Assembly (NCBI GenBank): GCA_963971225.1
Contig: OZ020269.1
Coordinates: forward strand, 14,412,921 to 14,476,920
Direction of reading: 5' to 3'
DNA from: Melieria omissa
Lineage: Eukaryota > Arthropoda > Insecta > Diptera > Ulidiidae
DNA length: 64,000 nucleotides
Below, in pieces: positions 11,096 through 22,325 of the stretch. A model generated the notes under the pieces. That model saw only the letters and a program-made list of their open reading frames with translations, ran no database searches and was not told the origin of the DNA. Each line of letters begins with the position of its first letter. Position 1 is the first letter of the stretch. Both the position numbers and the translations under genes were made by a program.

Positions 11096-12303
11096 AAACA
11101 CCACCTAAGCGGCAGAATTACAAGAGATAAAATGCTGGCCGCACCGCACACATCACAGCGCCGCATTCCGTCTGTGAAAATAAGTCGGAGATACTTCAGT
11201 GCCATTTCGACGGCAAAAACGAACCAGCAGTTGCAGTGTGTGCCAAAGCGGGGCAGGCAAATAAAATGGAATGGCACAAAATGCAATGACGAGGCGCGGC
11301 AGGAAGGAAGTGTGCAGAAAAGTATGTAGAAGAAGAAGAAAAAGTTGTCCCACTTAGCGAGCAGCGCGGGAATGCACCATTGACATGACGAGTGGTGCGG
11401 GGGAACGGGTGGCGACTTAGGCGGCGCTGAGTTGCCGGGTTGGCGGCCGCTTGTTTGGTCTATGAGCGTTTGCAGCTTTTATGTTGTTGTGTGAAGAAGT
11501 GTGTGTGTGTGTGTGTGTGTAAGTGAACACATGCACACCAACAGAACTGACGGGGGGAATTCAAACAGCAACAAGCTGGGCTGTTAGCCTGGCCTAAAGC
11601 GCAAGTGAGCGCAAGAAATAGGTACGCGCATAATGTAACAACAACAATGACGACAACAACAAAGCGCATAGCAAAGACAGCAAGTGCAGAGAACCCAACT
11701 AAAACAACAAAAACAATGGGTATTAATAAAGAAATGTGGCGCAAAAGTGGAGCAAACACACAAACACACATACGAGGAGTCAGTGAGACAATGCTTTGCT
11801 GTTGACAGCAGCAAGTGCACAAATTCTGTCTGTTGTCGCTGTTGTTGTTATTTGAATTTTATTAAAATAAAAATCACCGCACGCGATACGCGAATAATTC
11901 GACAAACGACGCGGATACGAACAGAAGACGGCAAGATTGGGCGACGGGCGCACAGGTGCGGCTCTCCGAGATTGGCTGGCTGACAGGCGCGCCAGCCAGC
12001 CAGACCTTTTCTGCACATAAGAGCAAAGTTGCGCTCACTTGTTGCGCATGTGTGTGTGTGTTGTGTGCTCGTGTGTGCGGCCTAGCGGTACGAGACCGAA
12101 AACATGTTTTGAATTTTTATAAAACTGAGCACAGCAAAACGGTAGAAAATATGTGCAAATGAACAACAAAAACAAAAAAATAAATAAAAAAAATAAAAAC
12201 AATGCGAAATGAAAATAAACTCAAGCAAGTGACAACGAGGACGTGTCGGCGACACGCAGTCAGCAGCCAGCAACCAAACAGACCAACGACCACTAATCAT
12301 GAC
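11096..12303 (+). promoter_or_regulatory. GC-richer block ending in a candidate first-exon donor
   Basis: Composition rises well above the surroundings (several CG-rich stretches around 11280-11460 and 11880-12010), with a GT microsatellite at 11499-11522. A TATAAAAC word lies near 12118, followed by A-rich leader-like sequence (AACAACAAAAAC) and CAG/CAA words typical of fly 5' leaders. It ends ATCATGACAGTAAGTTTG at about 12296-12313, an ATG two codons before a near-consensus splice donor. A short first coding exon is possible, but no downstream exon is recognisable, so this is a lead only. Confidence 0.25.
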
Positions 12304-12925
12304 AGTAAGTTTGCTTATTGCTGTTGTTGTTGTTGTTATAATTGCGACTGCTTGAACTACACAATCGGCAGTGATTGATTGATCACAGCAGCTTGGCGGC
12401 AATTTCTGTGATTTGTTCATAGCAATTTTGTTGTAATAAATATTTATGCGAAAATATGCGTAAATGGCAAATCGCAATCGAAATCCAGCAACTGTGCAAT
12501 TTAGTGCAGTTGTCAGCATTTTAAATACACATTTCGAAATCCCAATAAAGTGGTGAATGGTTTTTTTTTTCAGTGGTGGTGTTTTTTCTGTTGCAAAAAA
12601 TTGTTGAAATTTAAAAAATGTCAGTTGTAATCAAGAAATATAATTAATGTGTTACGGAAACTTAAGTCTTTTAAAGCGCAGTCAAAATTGAGTTGAAATC
12701 AATTCAAGTTTTGGAGCTTTTAATTAAAATTTAATTTATAGATTTTTAACCCACATGAGCCCAGCGATTTTTTTTGTCAATATTCGAATGAAACAGTTTT
12801 TTAAGGTCAAATGAGCCAATACAAATTTGGGGTCAAAAAAATTTTTGGTTTTTGAGATATTTGGTGTTTGATTAATCGAACACCTAACTATAAACATATA
12901 TTCTGGCTATAATACTGGTTTATGC
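12304..12925. other. AT-rich non-coding DNA with one short palindrome
   Basis: Contains TTAACCCACATGAGCCC near 12747, reminiscent of a piggyBac-like left end but without a partner, and an imperfect palindrome GGTGTTTGATTAATCGAACACC-like word near 12863. No gene. Confidence 0.4.
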
Positions 12926-12944
12926 GAAAAATGTAAATATGTTT

Positions 12945-13597
12945 TCAAGAGTTCGTTCACTCGAACACAAAGAATACACCTTAGCAACTTTCCTGGACAT
13001 AGAGGGGGCTGTCAATATCGTAGAGCTTACAGCCATCACGGGCACGCTCGCCAGGCTTGGGGTGGAATGTGCCTGGTGAACTGGGTGGATAAGCTTCTGC
13101 AGAGCAGAGTTATCTGCGCTGAACTGGGCGACTCTTCTACCTCGACAGGGGCGAGCAGGGGTACTCCCCAGGGCGGAGTCTTCTCCCCCATCCCAGGGAA
13201 GCTGGTAGTTAACGAACTGCTCCAGTCTCTGGGAGGGTTGCGGCAAGGTGACGGCGTATGCAGACGATATAGTTCTCACTAGCTCGGGCAAGTTTCCCAA
13301 CTCGATCAGAGATCTAATGCAAGTACTGCTAAACAAGGTCAACGGCTGGGTTACCAGTCGATGATTTGGCATCAACCCTGGAAAGACAGAGGTTGTCCTC
13401 TTCACGAGGAAGTATAAACCCCCCCCCATACCTCCTCTATCACTAAGCAACACAGAAATCCCTTTCAAGCATGAAGCACAATTCCTTGGAATCAATTTGG
13501 TAAGAGATTGAGCTGGAAACCGAAAATCCTCAATAGGATCAAAAAGGCAACGATTGCCTTATACACCTGCAAAAAGGCACTGGTGAAAACCTGGGGA
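12945..13597 (+). pseudogene. LINE reverse transcriptase fragment
   Basis: Reading with frameshifts: EHKEYTLATFLDIEGAV (RT motif with catalytic Asp), SRGTPQGGVFSPI (the G-x-P-Q-G-x-x-x-S-P RT signature) and YADDIVLTS (the Y-x-D-D catalytic box). Then follow INPGKTEVVLFTRKY and HEAQFLGINL. Frame changes occur after GVEC, between GGL and VTAYADD, and around the stop near 13363. A homopolymer of nine C near 13418 is a likely mutation site. The frame runs to TWGL at 13597 and is resumed after the piggyBac-like insertion. Confidence 0.88.
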
Positions 13598-13601
13598 TTA
13601 A

Positions 13602-14241
13602 CCCATTTTTTACAGCCCCTAGATCCCGTGGACCGATTTTGAAAATTTTCATAATACAGCCTATTTAGAGCCTCCGTATGCCATTTCTGCTTTTAAAAAA
13701 ATTAAAAAATTTTTTTTTTGGGCTGTAGCAGATGTGAATTTAAAGATACGCTGGCAAAATACGTAAGCCAAATTCGGAAAATTCCACATTTTTCAAGTTT
13801 AAGTTACGGTTTCTTTTTAACTACGCATCGAAAGTAGTTGCAACCAAGGAAAAAGTTGAATATAATGCGATTCCCGTGTTTTTAAGGACTACCCAAAATA
13901 TTTCAAGTTAGAACACGCTTAAAACTTTAGAAAACTCAAAGTTTCATAATTTGTATGCCAACTTTGTTCTTTTGGTAAGCAGTATTGGGTATTTTATTAA
14001 AAAAAAAATTCATTTTGTATTTAAACCAAAAATTTTTTAAAACCCTTAAAAAAGGTGGTCCTGTTTATACCAGTTGTACACTGAGTGAAACCCTAAAATT
14101 CGAAAATAGTTGTTCGCAGTTTTAAAGCCAACGAATGTAGCTTTCCGATTATGTAAAAATATTTAATATGCGTTAGAAACTGTAATTTTCAGAATTTTTC
14201 AAAGTTGCCGTGTCTTTAAAGACACGGCGGTAAAAAATGGG
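13602..14241. mobile_element. piggyBac-like MITE in TTAA, inside LINE RT
   Basis: CCCATTTTTTAC at 13602-13613 and GTAAAAAATGGG at 14230-14241 are perfect inverted ends, flanked by TTAA on both sides (13598-13601, 14242-14245). TTAA duplication and a CCC start are piggyBac hallmarks. Taking out the 640-bp element and one TTAA restores an uninterrupted LINE frame, TWGL-KPNMTHWVYT, so insertion was precise. It has no transposase. A 16-bp palindrome GTGTCTTTAAAGACAC sits just inside the right end. Confidence 0.92.
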
Positions 14242-14245
14242 TTAA

Positions 14246-15748
14246 AACCAAATATGACGCACTGGGTTTACACAGCTGTCGTCCGACCTATGGGTGCCCG
14301 GTATGGTGGAACGCTTTGGGAAAAACATTGCTCCTCCAACACCTTCGCAAAGTTCCAAGGGCAGCGTGTGTCATCATCACGGGCACTCTTAGGACTACAC
14401 CAACTTCAGCTTTAGAAGCCCTGCTTCACCTTATTCCGCTACATCTACATTGTAGGAAATCAGCGGCTATAACAAGCCATAGACTACGGGCTACCTTACT
14501 ATTTTAAAGGAGTTTGAGGAACTGGATTCTTCACCCCCCCCCCCCAATTCCTTTTTAACAAAAAGTTCACTAGCGCCATTCCAGACAGGAATAACTGGGA
14601 GGAAAGCTCAGCATCCTTAATAGGGATCACACCAGATCTACACCGACGGCTCCAAGTTCACCCTCAATCACCCACCCTTATTAAAATCACGTATCTACCC
14701 ACCCTGAGTCCCCGGGCTCACATATTTTGTTTACGAAATAATGCAACATCTTTTAAATTGTTATGGTTTTTTATTTATCTGCAGGCCACATTAAGACCTC
14801 TTGTTACAGATCTCATTCCATATCTTTACATAACTCTAGCTGTACGCCGTCAAGCTGGACGCCAAAGCACAAAAACTAAACCTTTACCAACTTATTAAAG
14901 TTCGTAGTGAGTCCCCTGGACTCAGGGTGAGCGATTGAGGTTTAAACGGAGCGGTTGGTAGAGGCGTCTTCTCAGACTCACTTAGTCAAAATTACTCCTT
15001 TAGGCTGCCGGACCACTGTAGCGTGTTCCAAGCAGAGGTTTCAGCCATTGAAGCTGCCCTGAATTGGATAAAAGAGGGCAGTGTCTCTAGGCGAAATACT
15101 AACATTTTTTCTAACAGCCAAGCGGCTATCAGGGCCCTAGGGTCTCATGTTCTGACTTCCAAAACAGTGATCAGCTGCCGCAAATCTCTTGATGAGATGG
15201 CTGAGCAGATTAAAATCCACCTCATATGGAGATATCCCGGGGAACTGCACGGCAGACGAACTGGCTAGACAAGGAACGACCAAGAAGCTATCCTCAGAGC
15301 TCGCCAGCTTAGGTATTCCATTGAGTACGTGCAAGCTGGTGATAAAGGAAGCTATGACAAAAGCCGCTAACAATGCATGGGCGGCCTCAGAGACAGACAA
15401 GACAGCGCAATAGATCTGGCTAAAGCTGGACTGGAAGCGCACCAAAAGTCTGCTAAATAGGGAACTCAGGGTTGTTGTCGGAGTCATCACTGGTCACTGC
15501 ATCCGTGGCAGCCACGCTATTATATTAGGGCTGGATCATCCGGCCAACGACTTTTGCAGAAGCTGCAGAGACATAGAGAAGGAAGAAACAATTCTCCATT
15601 TACTCTGTACCTGTCCCGCTCTTTGCAGGAAACGGAAAAAACATCAAGGGTTTTACCATACAGCTAACCTCGCGGACTTATCGGAGGTTGACACCAAGAG
15701 CCTGATACGCTTCATCACTTGTTCGGGTTGGTTTGAGACATATTAACA
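14246..15748 (+). pseudogene. LINE RT C-terminus, RNase H and Cys-His region, decayed
   Basis: Continues the RT from KPNMTHWVYTAVVRP, with VIITGTLRTTPTSAL. RNase H pieces follow: YTDGSK near 14640, LPDHCSVFQAEVSAIEAA near 15010, IFSNSQAAIRAL near 15105 (catalytic Asp changed to Asn) and CTADELARQGT near 15250, with a shifted and partly deleted W-x-P-G region just before. Then GVITGHC and FCRSCRDIEKEETILHLLC form the terminal knuckle, ending SGWFETY at about 15745. Stops, frameshifts, a C13 run near 14534 and a 230-bp foreign segment make it non-functional. The layout matches the copy at 30.2 kb. Confidence 0.85.
14700..14929. mobile_element. Possible small inverted-repeat insertion in RNase H
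   Basis: CACCCTGAGTCC at 14700-14711 is inverted at 14918-14929. The segment lies between YTDGSK and the rest of the RNase H, where the LINE family should be continuous. No clear TSD is visible and the exact borders are uncertain. It may be a decayed MITE. Confidence 0.4.
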
Positions 15749-15850
15749 ACAAATAAGGGGTTAGAGATCCTGTGGGTCCACAATGGGCCTTGTTTGGCCT
15801 AAGTGAGCTGTCATATGAGAGCTGCCATCATCACCTACCTACCTATCTTC

Positions 15851-16960
15851 AAGAGATTGATCAATTTTTAACAAGCCTTTTGAGCCTCGTTCCCTGGAAG
15901 TTTTTTATTAGGGAGCATTGTGTGAAGAGATCATTCAAGGCAGACAAAGGAAAAGACTTGAACAAATGATTCAAAGAATCATAAAAATACCCTTCGTACT
16001 GCAGGAATACAAAAATCATTGAAATATTGTAAATAAATAAATAAATAAAAAACTCATACAACAGATTCAAATATCAATTGTAAAAAAACCACTTATAATT
16101 TGTTGTCAACACCACCATTTTCACATTTCTTACTACTTTAGCAAAACATTAGTCCCCGCGTTCCCTCTCGGTGCTAATTCCACATCACTAATGGCTTCAA
16201 ATTCCAACGTTGACGACTGTCTCAATTATCACATAAACAAGTTGTGGCATAAGAATTAAAATATGAATAGTGAAACGTTGTTGGTCGGCATAAAGACCGA
16301 CCGACACACAGACTGGCCAATAAAAATGTATAATTTAGTGGTAACATTATGCAATAAAAAAACGACTATTTTCTTTAGCATTTTTAATTAAATGGACTTC
16401 ACGCACACACACATAAATTTACATAATTTTTACTTTTAAAACAAAAGTAAAGAAAATGAAATCCTCAAGTGAGGAACTTTCTTTCTGCTTTGCTATATTT
16501 TTAATAGAAAGTTTCACTTTCTTTGAACATTTCAAATTGTCAAAAACAAACAAACAAAAATACCAAAAAGAAGTGTAAATTTGAGCTTCGATTGGTGTAT
16601 TTGGTGGAGGCAGGGTGACAAAAAACAAAAATTCAAAAATGTATAAATGACCACTCGTATCGATAACAAAGACAAGTGATAGATAAATGCGAGGTAGATG
16701 AACTTTGACAGCTGGCTTTGGCACTTTCGAAAGCGAGAATTTAGTTTTGGCATAAAAAAGAAATTTTAAAATTATTTTTTTTAAGCTGTTTTCTCTATTC
16801 ATGCAGAATGAGAAACTGTCATCTTGAGTTGAATAATTGATAGGAACAATTAAATATTTGCATAATTATTTGAAACGATAATTTGCATTTTAGAAGCGCG
16901 CAAATATGGCACATGGCCCACTGTGCATGGCTGCAAATATTTAGCTTTCATTAATCAAAT
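15851..16960. other. AT-rich non-coding DNA
   Basis: Includes an (AAAT)n run near 16031-16050. Open frames on both strands are low-complexity and unrecognised. Confidence 0.5.
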
Positions 16961-16964
16961 GAAG

Positions 16965-17044
16965 TGCGTGTGTGTGTGTGTGTGGTTTCACTTTAAAAGC
17001 GCATTTATTTGTCTTTTTATAAACACACGCACACACACACACAC
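16965..17044. repeat. (GT)n and (AC)n microsatellites in inverted arrangement
   Basis: A GT run at 16965-16984 and an AC run at 17023-17044 are separated by about 38 bases, so one strand could fold into a GT/AC hairpin. Confidence 0.85.
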
Positions 17045-17049
17045 AAACA

Positions 17050-18549
17050 ACTACTTATACTCATCAATATTATTGTACAAAAACCGGCAAGTTCAAAATT
17101 CATTTATACAAAACTTTGCGCCAAAGATTTGCATAATAAATAAATTGAAAATAATACAATAAATAAATAAACTTGTGGCATATTGCTAGAAGTAGAATTG
17201 TGTCGAATTGTCAAATCCAAGCAAGAGTCGCATAAGTTTCTCGTCTCGTTGCTGGCGCATGTTTCCAGCAAAACGAATGAATCTGTTTACACAGCAGTGC
17301 GCGCAGAATAACGTTAAGCGCTTTTTTTGTGCTCTTACTTTGCTGACGTTTTCGTTTTTTTATTGCAGCGTAAGATTCATAATTTCCAGCATTTCGTTCG
17401 TTTATTAGTTGTTTCGCTGTCATTTCGGCTCAGCGCGACGCTGCTAATGTTTGAACCCAACAACATTTCATTTGTTGATTTTCGAGAGATTTTTCCTACA
17501 AAGATCAATGCCTCGGGTTCTTGGGGCTTGGCGGCGCCAATGTTTGTGCGGCATGGAATGTCATGGTAAACTGGGTAAATTCCACATTGGCGTTCGACTT
17601 GGATGTTTGCGCATCGTTTTTTTGAGGTTAGTTGGTTCAGTCTGTCAGTGTGACGCGGTGTGTCTCTGTGTACGCACTTTCATCTAACGATGTCAAGTTA
17701 TGCGTTGTTTGTTTTTGTTGTTGTACTATTTAGTTTAGGTGAAATTGCACTAATGAATAGAAGAAATCTGATGGGCTTACGAAAAGTAAATGAAGCGTCT
17801 AAGAAGATTTTTTTAGGCCCTTTAGTTCTGTTACAAACAGTCAAGCAATGACGGAAGTGGACATTAATCACTGAAGAACTATTTATAATTAAAAACCATA
17901 AATAAATATTAAGAGTACAAATGAGTTTCTAGGGATTGAGACAGGAATGCGTTACCAGCATTTACCCGAAAGTGCTGACATTATTATATTTTATCAAATT
18001 TTTTGAAAACACTTTTTGAGCGATTTAATGTGAAGCATAATTGAAACATTACGTCTTTTTAGTGCTTGTTTACTGTGACCATATGATCACACTAAGCGCT
18101 ACAGGGTTAACTCCCGTGGGACCATCTCGTAGTCTGCAGTCATGTTATGTTAGTGTCATCATTGATAATGCAGTTATATCTAATTAAATGCAATCTTTCG
18201 ACTGGTGTTCTTTGTTTTTCTATATCTCTTCTATGTTAGTTACCGAGATATTCAGGCTAATTTTGTCGCCAGTTCAAGGTCACAACCGCTTTAGTTATCA
18301 TTTTGTCGTATGTGCAAACGTTTTGCTTTTTTTAGAAATCAAGTTTCAAACTTTCAAAGCGTTTTTCCAAAGTTCATAAAATGTTACATACGACATTAAT
18401 TCATTCCGACGACAATGTGTAATTTGGCTAAAATGTATTTAACATTCTCTCTTTGATCTCTACACATGCCAACATGTCGGCCACATGTTGCAAAAGTTGT
18501 CAAGGCAACCTTGGGGCACTTCAAAGGAATGTTCCACCCAGTGGGGCAC
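17050..18549. other. Unassigned non-coding DNA
   Basis: Short overlapping frames on both strands, with no recognisable domain, repeat or transposon end. Confidence 0.5.
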
Positions 18550-19315
18550 TTATTATTATTCTTCTTCTTGACTGGCACGACAGCCCGATTATGAGACTAA
18601 AGGCTTGATTACACGTAACGAGTCGAGTGACGAGACAACAAAATGGTACTAGGCCGAAAGAATTGGGATAGCGAGCAAAAGCGACGAGTTGTTCAAACGT
18701 ATTTCGACACGCGGCGAATCAGTTCGGTTTTACAATGCACAAAATGAACTAAGCAACTCGCGCAATTAAACTCAACCGAGCGAAAAGTGGTGTGTGACGC
18801 ATACCGCATGTCACGAGCGATTCCGCATGTGACGAGCGATTGCGCGAATCGCTGCGAAAAGAGAAAAATATAACGGTAAAGTAGTGGGCGCTCGGCCTAG
18901 CAAACAAAATGTGATTCTAGTGGCTCTCTCGCCACTTTCATCGGTCACTGACTCAATCAAGAACTCGCCTTACCGTTTAGACGAAACGAGTACTCGTTCG
19001 AGTTGCTGTCTTCTCACTCTACTCCTTACGTGTAATCAAGCCTTAAGGCCTAGCTACCCGCAACCAACCGTGTTGTGCGTGCGAATGTTTTTACAAGGTT
19101 GGAAGGGGCCTAAAGTTTTATGCCGATTCAGAACGGCGAGTTGGGAGCTTTTTCATAGGCAATTTTACTCTCAGAAGTTTGCCATTTCCTGCTGAGAAGA
19201 CAGCCGCCGAAAGAAAACATTTTTGTTTTTTTTTTCTTTCGGTGTTAACGCAACGGAGTATTGAACTCGCGGAGTCTTGACTCGCACTAGCCAGCTGAGC
19301 TACGGCGGCTGCCGT
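18550..19315 (-). mobile_element. tRNA-derived SINE, family A, copy 1, split by a MITE
   Basis: Reverse complement reads a tRNA-like head GCCGCCGTAGCTCAGCTGGC (box A) and, further on, a family body, ending TGCCAGTCAAGAAGAAG plus an ATAATAATA tail. Imperfect target duplications AGTG(G/T)GGCAC flank it (18540-18549 and 19316-19325, 9 of 10 identical). The 3' part (18550-18600) is separated from the rest (19044-19315) by an inserted MITE. Confidence 0.82.
18601..19043. mobile_element. PIF/Harbinger-like MITE with TAA target duplication
   Basis: Ends AGGCTTGATTACACGTAA (18601) and its inverse (to 19043) begin imperfect TIRs of about 35 bp. Each side is bordered by TAA (18598-18600, 19044-19046). 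The intact SINE copy at 47.4 kb has GAGACTAAGGCCTAGC here with one TAA, so the empty site is known from within the window. A 3-bp TWA duplication is typical of Harbinger elements. The 443-bp body is rich in GCGA(T/A) words and non-coding. Confidence 0.85.
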
Positions 19316-19329
19316 AGTGTGGCACACAT

Positions 19330-20030
19330 GGTTTAAATTTGAGGTGGGAGGTTCTGTTCACAATTTTTGAGCCCAATAACATTTGATACCATATTTGTCA
19401 TCCACAACTTGAGAGTTTGAGGCCCCGAAACTCCTACCAAACATTGAATGATAAATATGCTTTCAACTAATATTAGACTCGAAATTTGTTTACCAACGCA
19501 ATAAAATGAAATTTTGTGTATGCCATTGGGTTCTACACCGCTCGCTGTATTCACCAGACATTGATCCAGCCTACTAACTCATGTACCGGTCTATGACTCA
19601 TGGCCTGGCTGAGCAGCTTCTCACTTCACTTCTTACAAAGAAGCCAAAATTTAGTCAATTCTTGGATCCCCTTAAAATACGATGAAATTCTTCAACGTAG
19701 AGTCCATATGCTGCCTGAAAGATGGGAACAAGTCGTAGCTAGCAATGGATAATATTTGAAATGGAATATCTTGTATCAATTTCTCTGAAGAAAGTTGCTT
19801 TCTTCTGAATAACTTCTGGACAGTGCCACTATCAAATAACCCACTTTTAGACCGGATCTGTCTTAGTGAGAGAAGTTTTTGAGAGAGCACTAAATTCCAT
19901 ATTGCCTTCAGCACATCTGAAGTTAGTTTCTTGTTGATAACTTTTAAAAGTATGAAGCTTTCAGATTAGAAGTGTGACTCCTAGCATAGTCACATCATTG
20001 TCCATCTGCTCTAAAGTACCTTGTCGAGCG
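19330..20030. other. Unassigned non-coding DNA
   Basis: No repeat, RNA gene or coding motif recognised. Confidence 0.5.
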
Positions 20031-20033
20031 AGC

Positions 20034-20352
20034 AAACTATCGATAGTTGGTAAATTTTTTTAATAGTCTGAGTGAAAAATATCGATACTATCGGACAAGC
20101 CAAAATTGTCTCAGGTATTAATATACATCGGGCAATTGTACTGTACAATATTTCTTTTAAAAGGTTCTACCTAGGGGTCTTGGTACCTTTGATACCTTTG
20201 CCTGTCGGATCTATGGCAGCACTGCCAGCACAAAATATTCCGAAGACATTGCCATCACATCACAAGCAAACCGATAGTATCGATAGTGCCAAAAAATCAT
20301 AGATAGTTGTGTCAAAATCGATACGATACGATCTATCGATACTATCCATAGT
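20034..20352. promoter_or_regulatory. Cluster of CGATA / TATCGATA motifs
   Basis: About a dozen CGATA or TATCG words in 320 bp, including TATCGATA-type octamers near 20039, 20078, 20277 and 20334, several paired in opposite orientation (ATATCGATACTATCGG against CCGATAGTATCGATAG). In Drosophila, CGATA clusters bind BEAF-32 and TATCGATA binds DREF. Whether that applies here is inference. The paired, inverted layout could instead be the ends of a decayed foldback element. Confidence 0.4.
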
Positions 20353-21469
20353 TGCACAGTTCTACTCTGATTTATAGTTCCTATAAACCCCACATAGGCG
20401 AATTTGAAGCATATTTAGGCAGTTTCATGAAGAGATTTGCTGCAGCTAAGAACAGTTTTAGATGTTACTAAGACTGGATCCTTAAAAAATTTGCTGCAGC
20501 TTGGAATGTTGAGCGGATGATGCTATTAAGACTCCATTCAGAGCCCTATGAGCAGATATCCTTTTTACCCTAAGACAATCTAAGGCTACACAGATTAGAA
20601 CGATCTCAGCCTGGAAGACACTACACATACACTCTCACTAAATGTAGCAAACAGTTTTCAAAGCTTTTAACTCATTTGTACTTTCATAAACAAAAAGAGA
20701 ATAGATTCAGCATCCTTCGAGTAAAGAACACACAAAATTGATACCAAAGATTTGTTGTAAACATGTTTCAATTGTCTGGCTACCTTGTAGCAGCAATTGT
20801 GAGCCCATTACTGCTACTTTGAACTATATTAAAACATTCAGGAAGTTCACGCGAGACTAAGTAATACATTAAGCACATTAAGTAGCCAGTGGAAAGCCTT
20901 GAACGTTGCGCACAATAACGCAACGCTAATTGCACAAATTCAAACTCAAACACACCGACACTCGAGTAACAAATAAAATCTTTATTTTCTTTCGAATGTT
21001 GTGTTGCACAATAACCTTTAACAATGTTTACAGTATCTGTGTGTTATACAGGGTCTACTGCTCGGGGATGGAAAAATTACACATCTATGAGCGCATGATT
21101 CGATGTTAATGAGTGCCAAAGTGCGCTCTTACATATTCATTTTCCATACAAGTTCTATGCATTTGTTTATGTAACTAAATGGTTTTCATACACAGACACA
21201 AACACACAGCGAGAAGCAAATATGAGTGAGTCACAAAGCCAAAATTATCAGATAAAATAAGATTTTTGGCGTAATTTATTGTTTGTTGTTTTGTGGAATC
21301 TGCATACAAGTAAATACATATATGTATGTATGTAATAAATTGCACATACACATGCATGTTGTTTACACTAAAAATTTGCTGATGTTTTAGCAAATATTGA
21401 TAGAGTTGATTAAAAGTGAGCAAAAAATGTGCGATTAAGTTGCGGCGAAAAGTGTATTTCATGCGGAAA
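20353..21469. other. Unassigned non-coding DNA
   Basis: AT-rich, with a short ATATATGTATGTATGTA run near 21318. No gene recognised. Confidence 0.5.
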
Positions 21470-22033
21470 TTATTGTTAGGACCATGTAGAGAAAGTTTAA
21501 TTATCACTTTCAAGATTACTACCAAAAGTAGGACCATGTCAAGAGGGACTTTCCACTCTTTGAGACCTTCAAACTACTTAGAAAATCGAGTTTTCAATAT
21601 GAAAATCAAGGCGAAGCAGTCAAATTGCTTGGGTGATTACGCCAGAAATGCTTGGACTACGTCAATCAGACTTTGTCCTTAGAAGACCATCTCTCAGATA
21701 TCGAAATGGAGCAAAGACACCTCACTCAACGCTTGAAAGATCACACCAACAGTAGCTCTCTCGTCACTTGGGGGATTACGCAGGCTCAAGTCAAGGAGGC
21801 CTTATCACTGTTTGAGGAAACTCTCTCCCTCTCTCACCATCATTGAAAAACGGTGTTTTAGAGGGAAGAAATCAACCGAAAAAGTTTTCTCATTGGCTGG
21901 AAAAGTACACCTAATAGAGAAAGACCACTTATCGCTTGATTTAATCCGATGGAAGGCCAAGTCGACGAGATTCTCACATTGCTCAGTAGACCGTGTCTCA
22001 GGGAATGTTCTTATCACCTGAAAGACCGTATCT

Positions 22034-22325
22034 TACTTACTTACTTAATCCTTTCCGTCATGAAAATAAACCCGTTCTGTATGAATTGTATGGGCTGTAG
22101 TCCAATATATTGGACATTGCGACTGAAAGGGTTAACTGGCCATAACAACCCATTATCGGGCTACGGCCTGCCGTAAAACTTCTCTCCAGGCGCCTCTGCT
22201 TTGCGCGCGCCTTCCCCAGTTGGTCACCCCAAGAGACGACAGGGCATCTTCAACTTGGTCCTTCCACCGGAGACACGGTCTCCCTCTTCGCCGTCGAACT
22301 CCAACCATCGCATCGAAAGAAAGAA
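22034..22325 (-). mobile_element. 5'-truncated RTE-like LINE tail with 19-bp TSD
   Basis: Flanked by a perfect 19-bp duplication CACCTGAAAGACCGTATCT (22015-22033 and 22326-22344). On the minus strand it begins in coding sequence, runs through a short 3' region and ends in a (TAAG)n tail at 22034-22047. A short simple-repeat tail and this type of C-terminus fit RTE-clade retrotransposons. The insertion is only 292 bp and the TSD is perfect, so it is recent. Confidence 0.88.
22153..22323 (-). pseudogene. C-terminal end of an RTE-like LINE protein
   Basis: The frame reads VRRRRGRPCLRWKDQVEDAL, then SLGVTNWGRRAQSR and WREVLRQAVAR before the stop at 22153. The R-R-G-R-P-x-x-R-W...D...W...A-x-x-R-x-x-W pattern is the common carboxyl end of RTE-type and related LINE proteins. 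Only this last segment is present. The longer upstream frame is array sequence. Confidence 0.8.

Larger units (their letters stand above)
12930..15850 (+). mobile_element. Degraded LINE (RT, RNase H, Cys-His) with nested insertions
   Basis: A non-LTR retrotransposon lacking its endonuclease and 5' RT, with RT from about 12930, RNase H around 14640-15290 and a Cys-His motif near 15555-15615. It ends in a short 3' tail of CACAATGGGCC, a CCATCATCACC word and CTACCTACC. It is split by a piggyBac-like MITE (13602-14241) and a second inverted-repeat segment (14700-14929). The 3' end matches the LINE copy at 30.2-31.5 kb (CACAATGGGCCT...GGCC(C/T)AAGTG), so both are the same family. Confidence 0.85.

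Noticed and set aside
12747..12763. TTAACCCACATGAGCCC as the left end of another piggyBac-like element
   Set aside because: No inverted partner ending in GGG-TTAA was found within a reasonable distance.
12920..13495. A 191-codon minus-strand ORF
   Set aside because: It is the antisense shadow of the LINE reverse transcriptase, which has clear RT motifs on the + strand.
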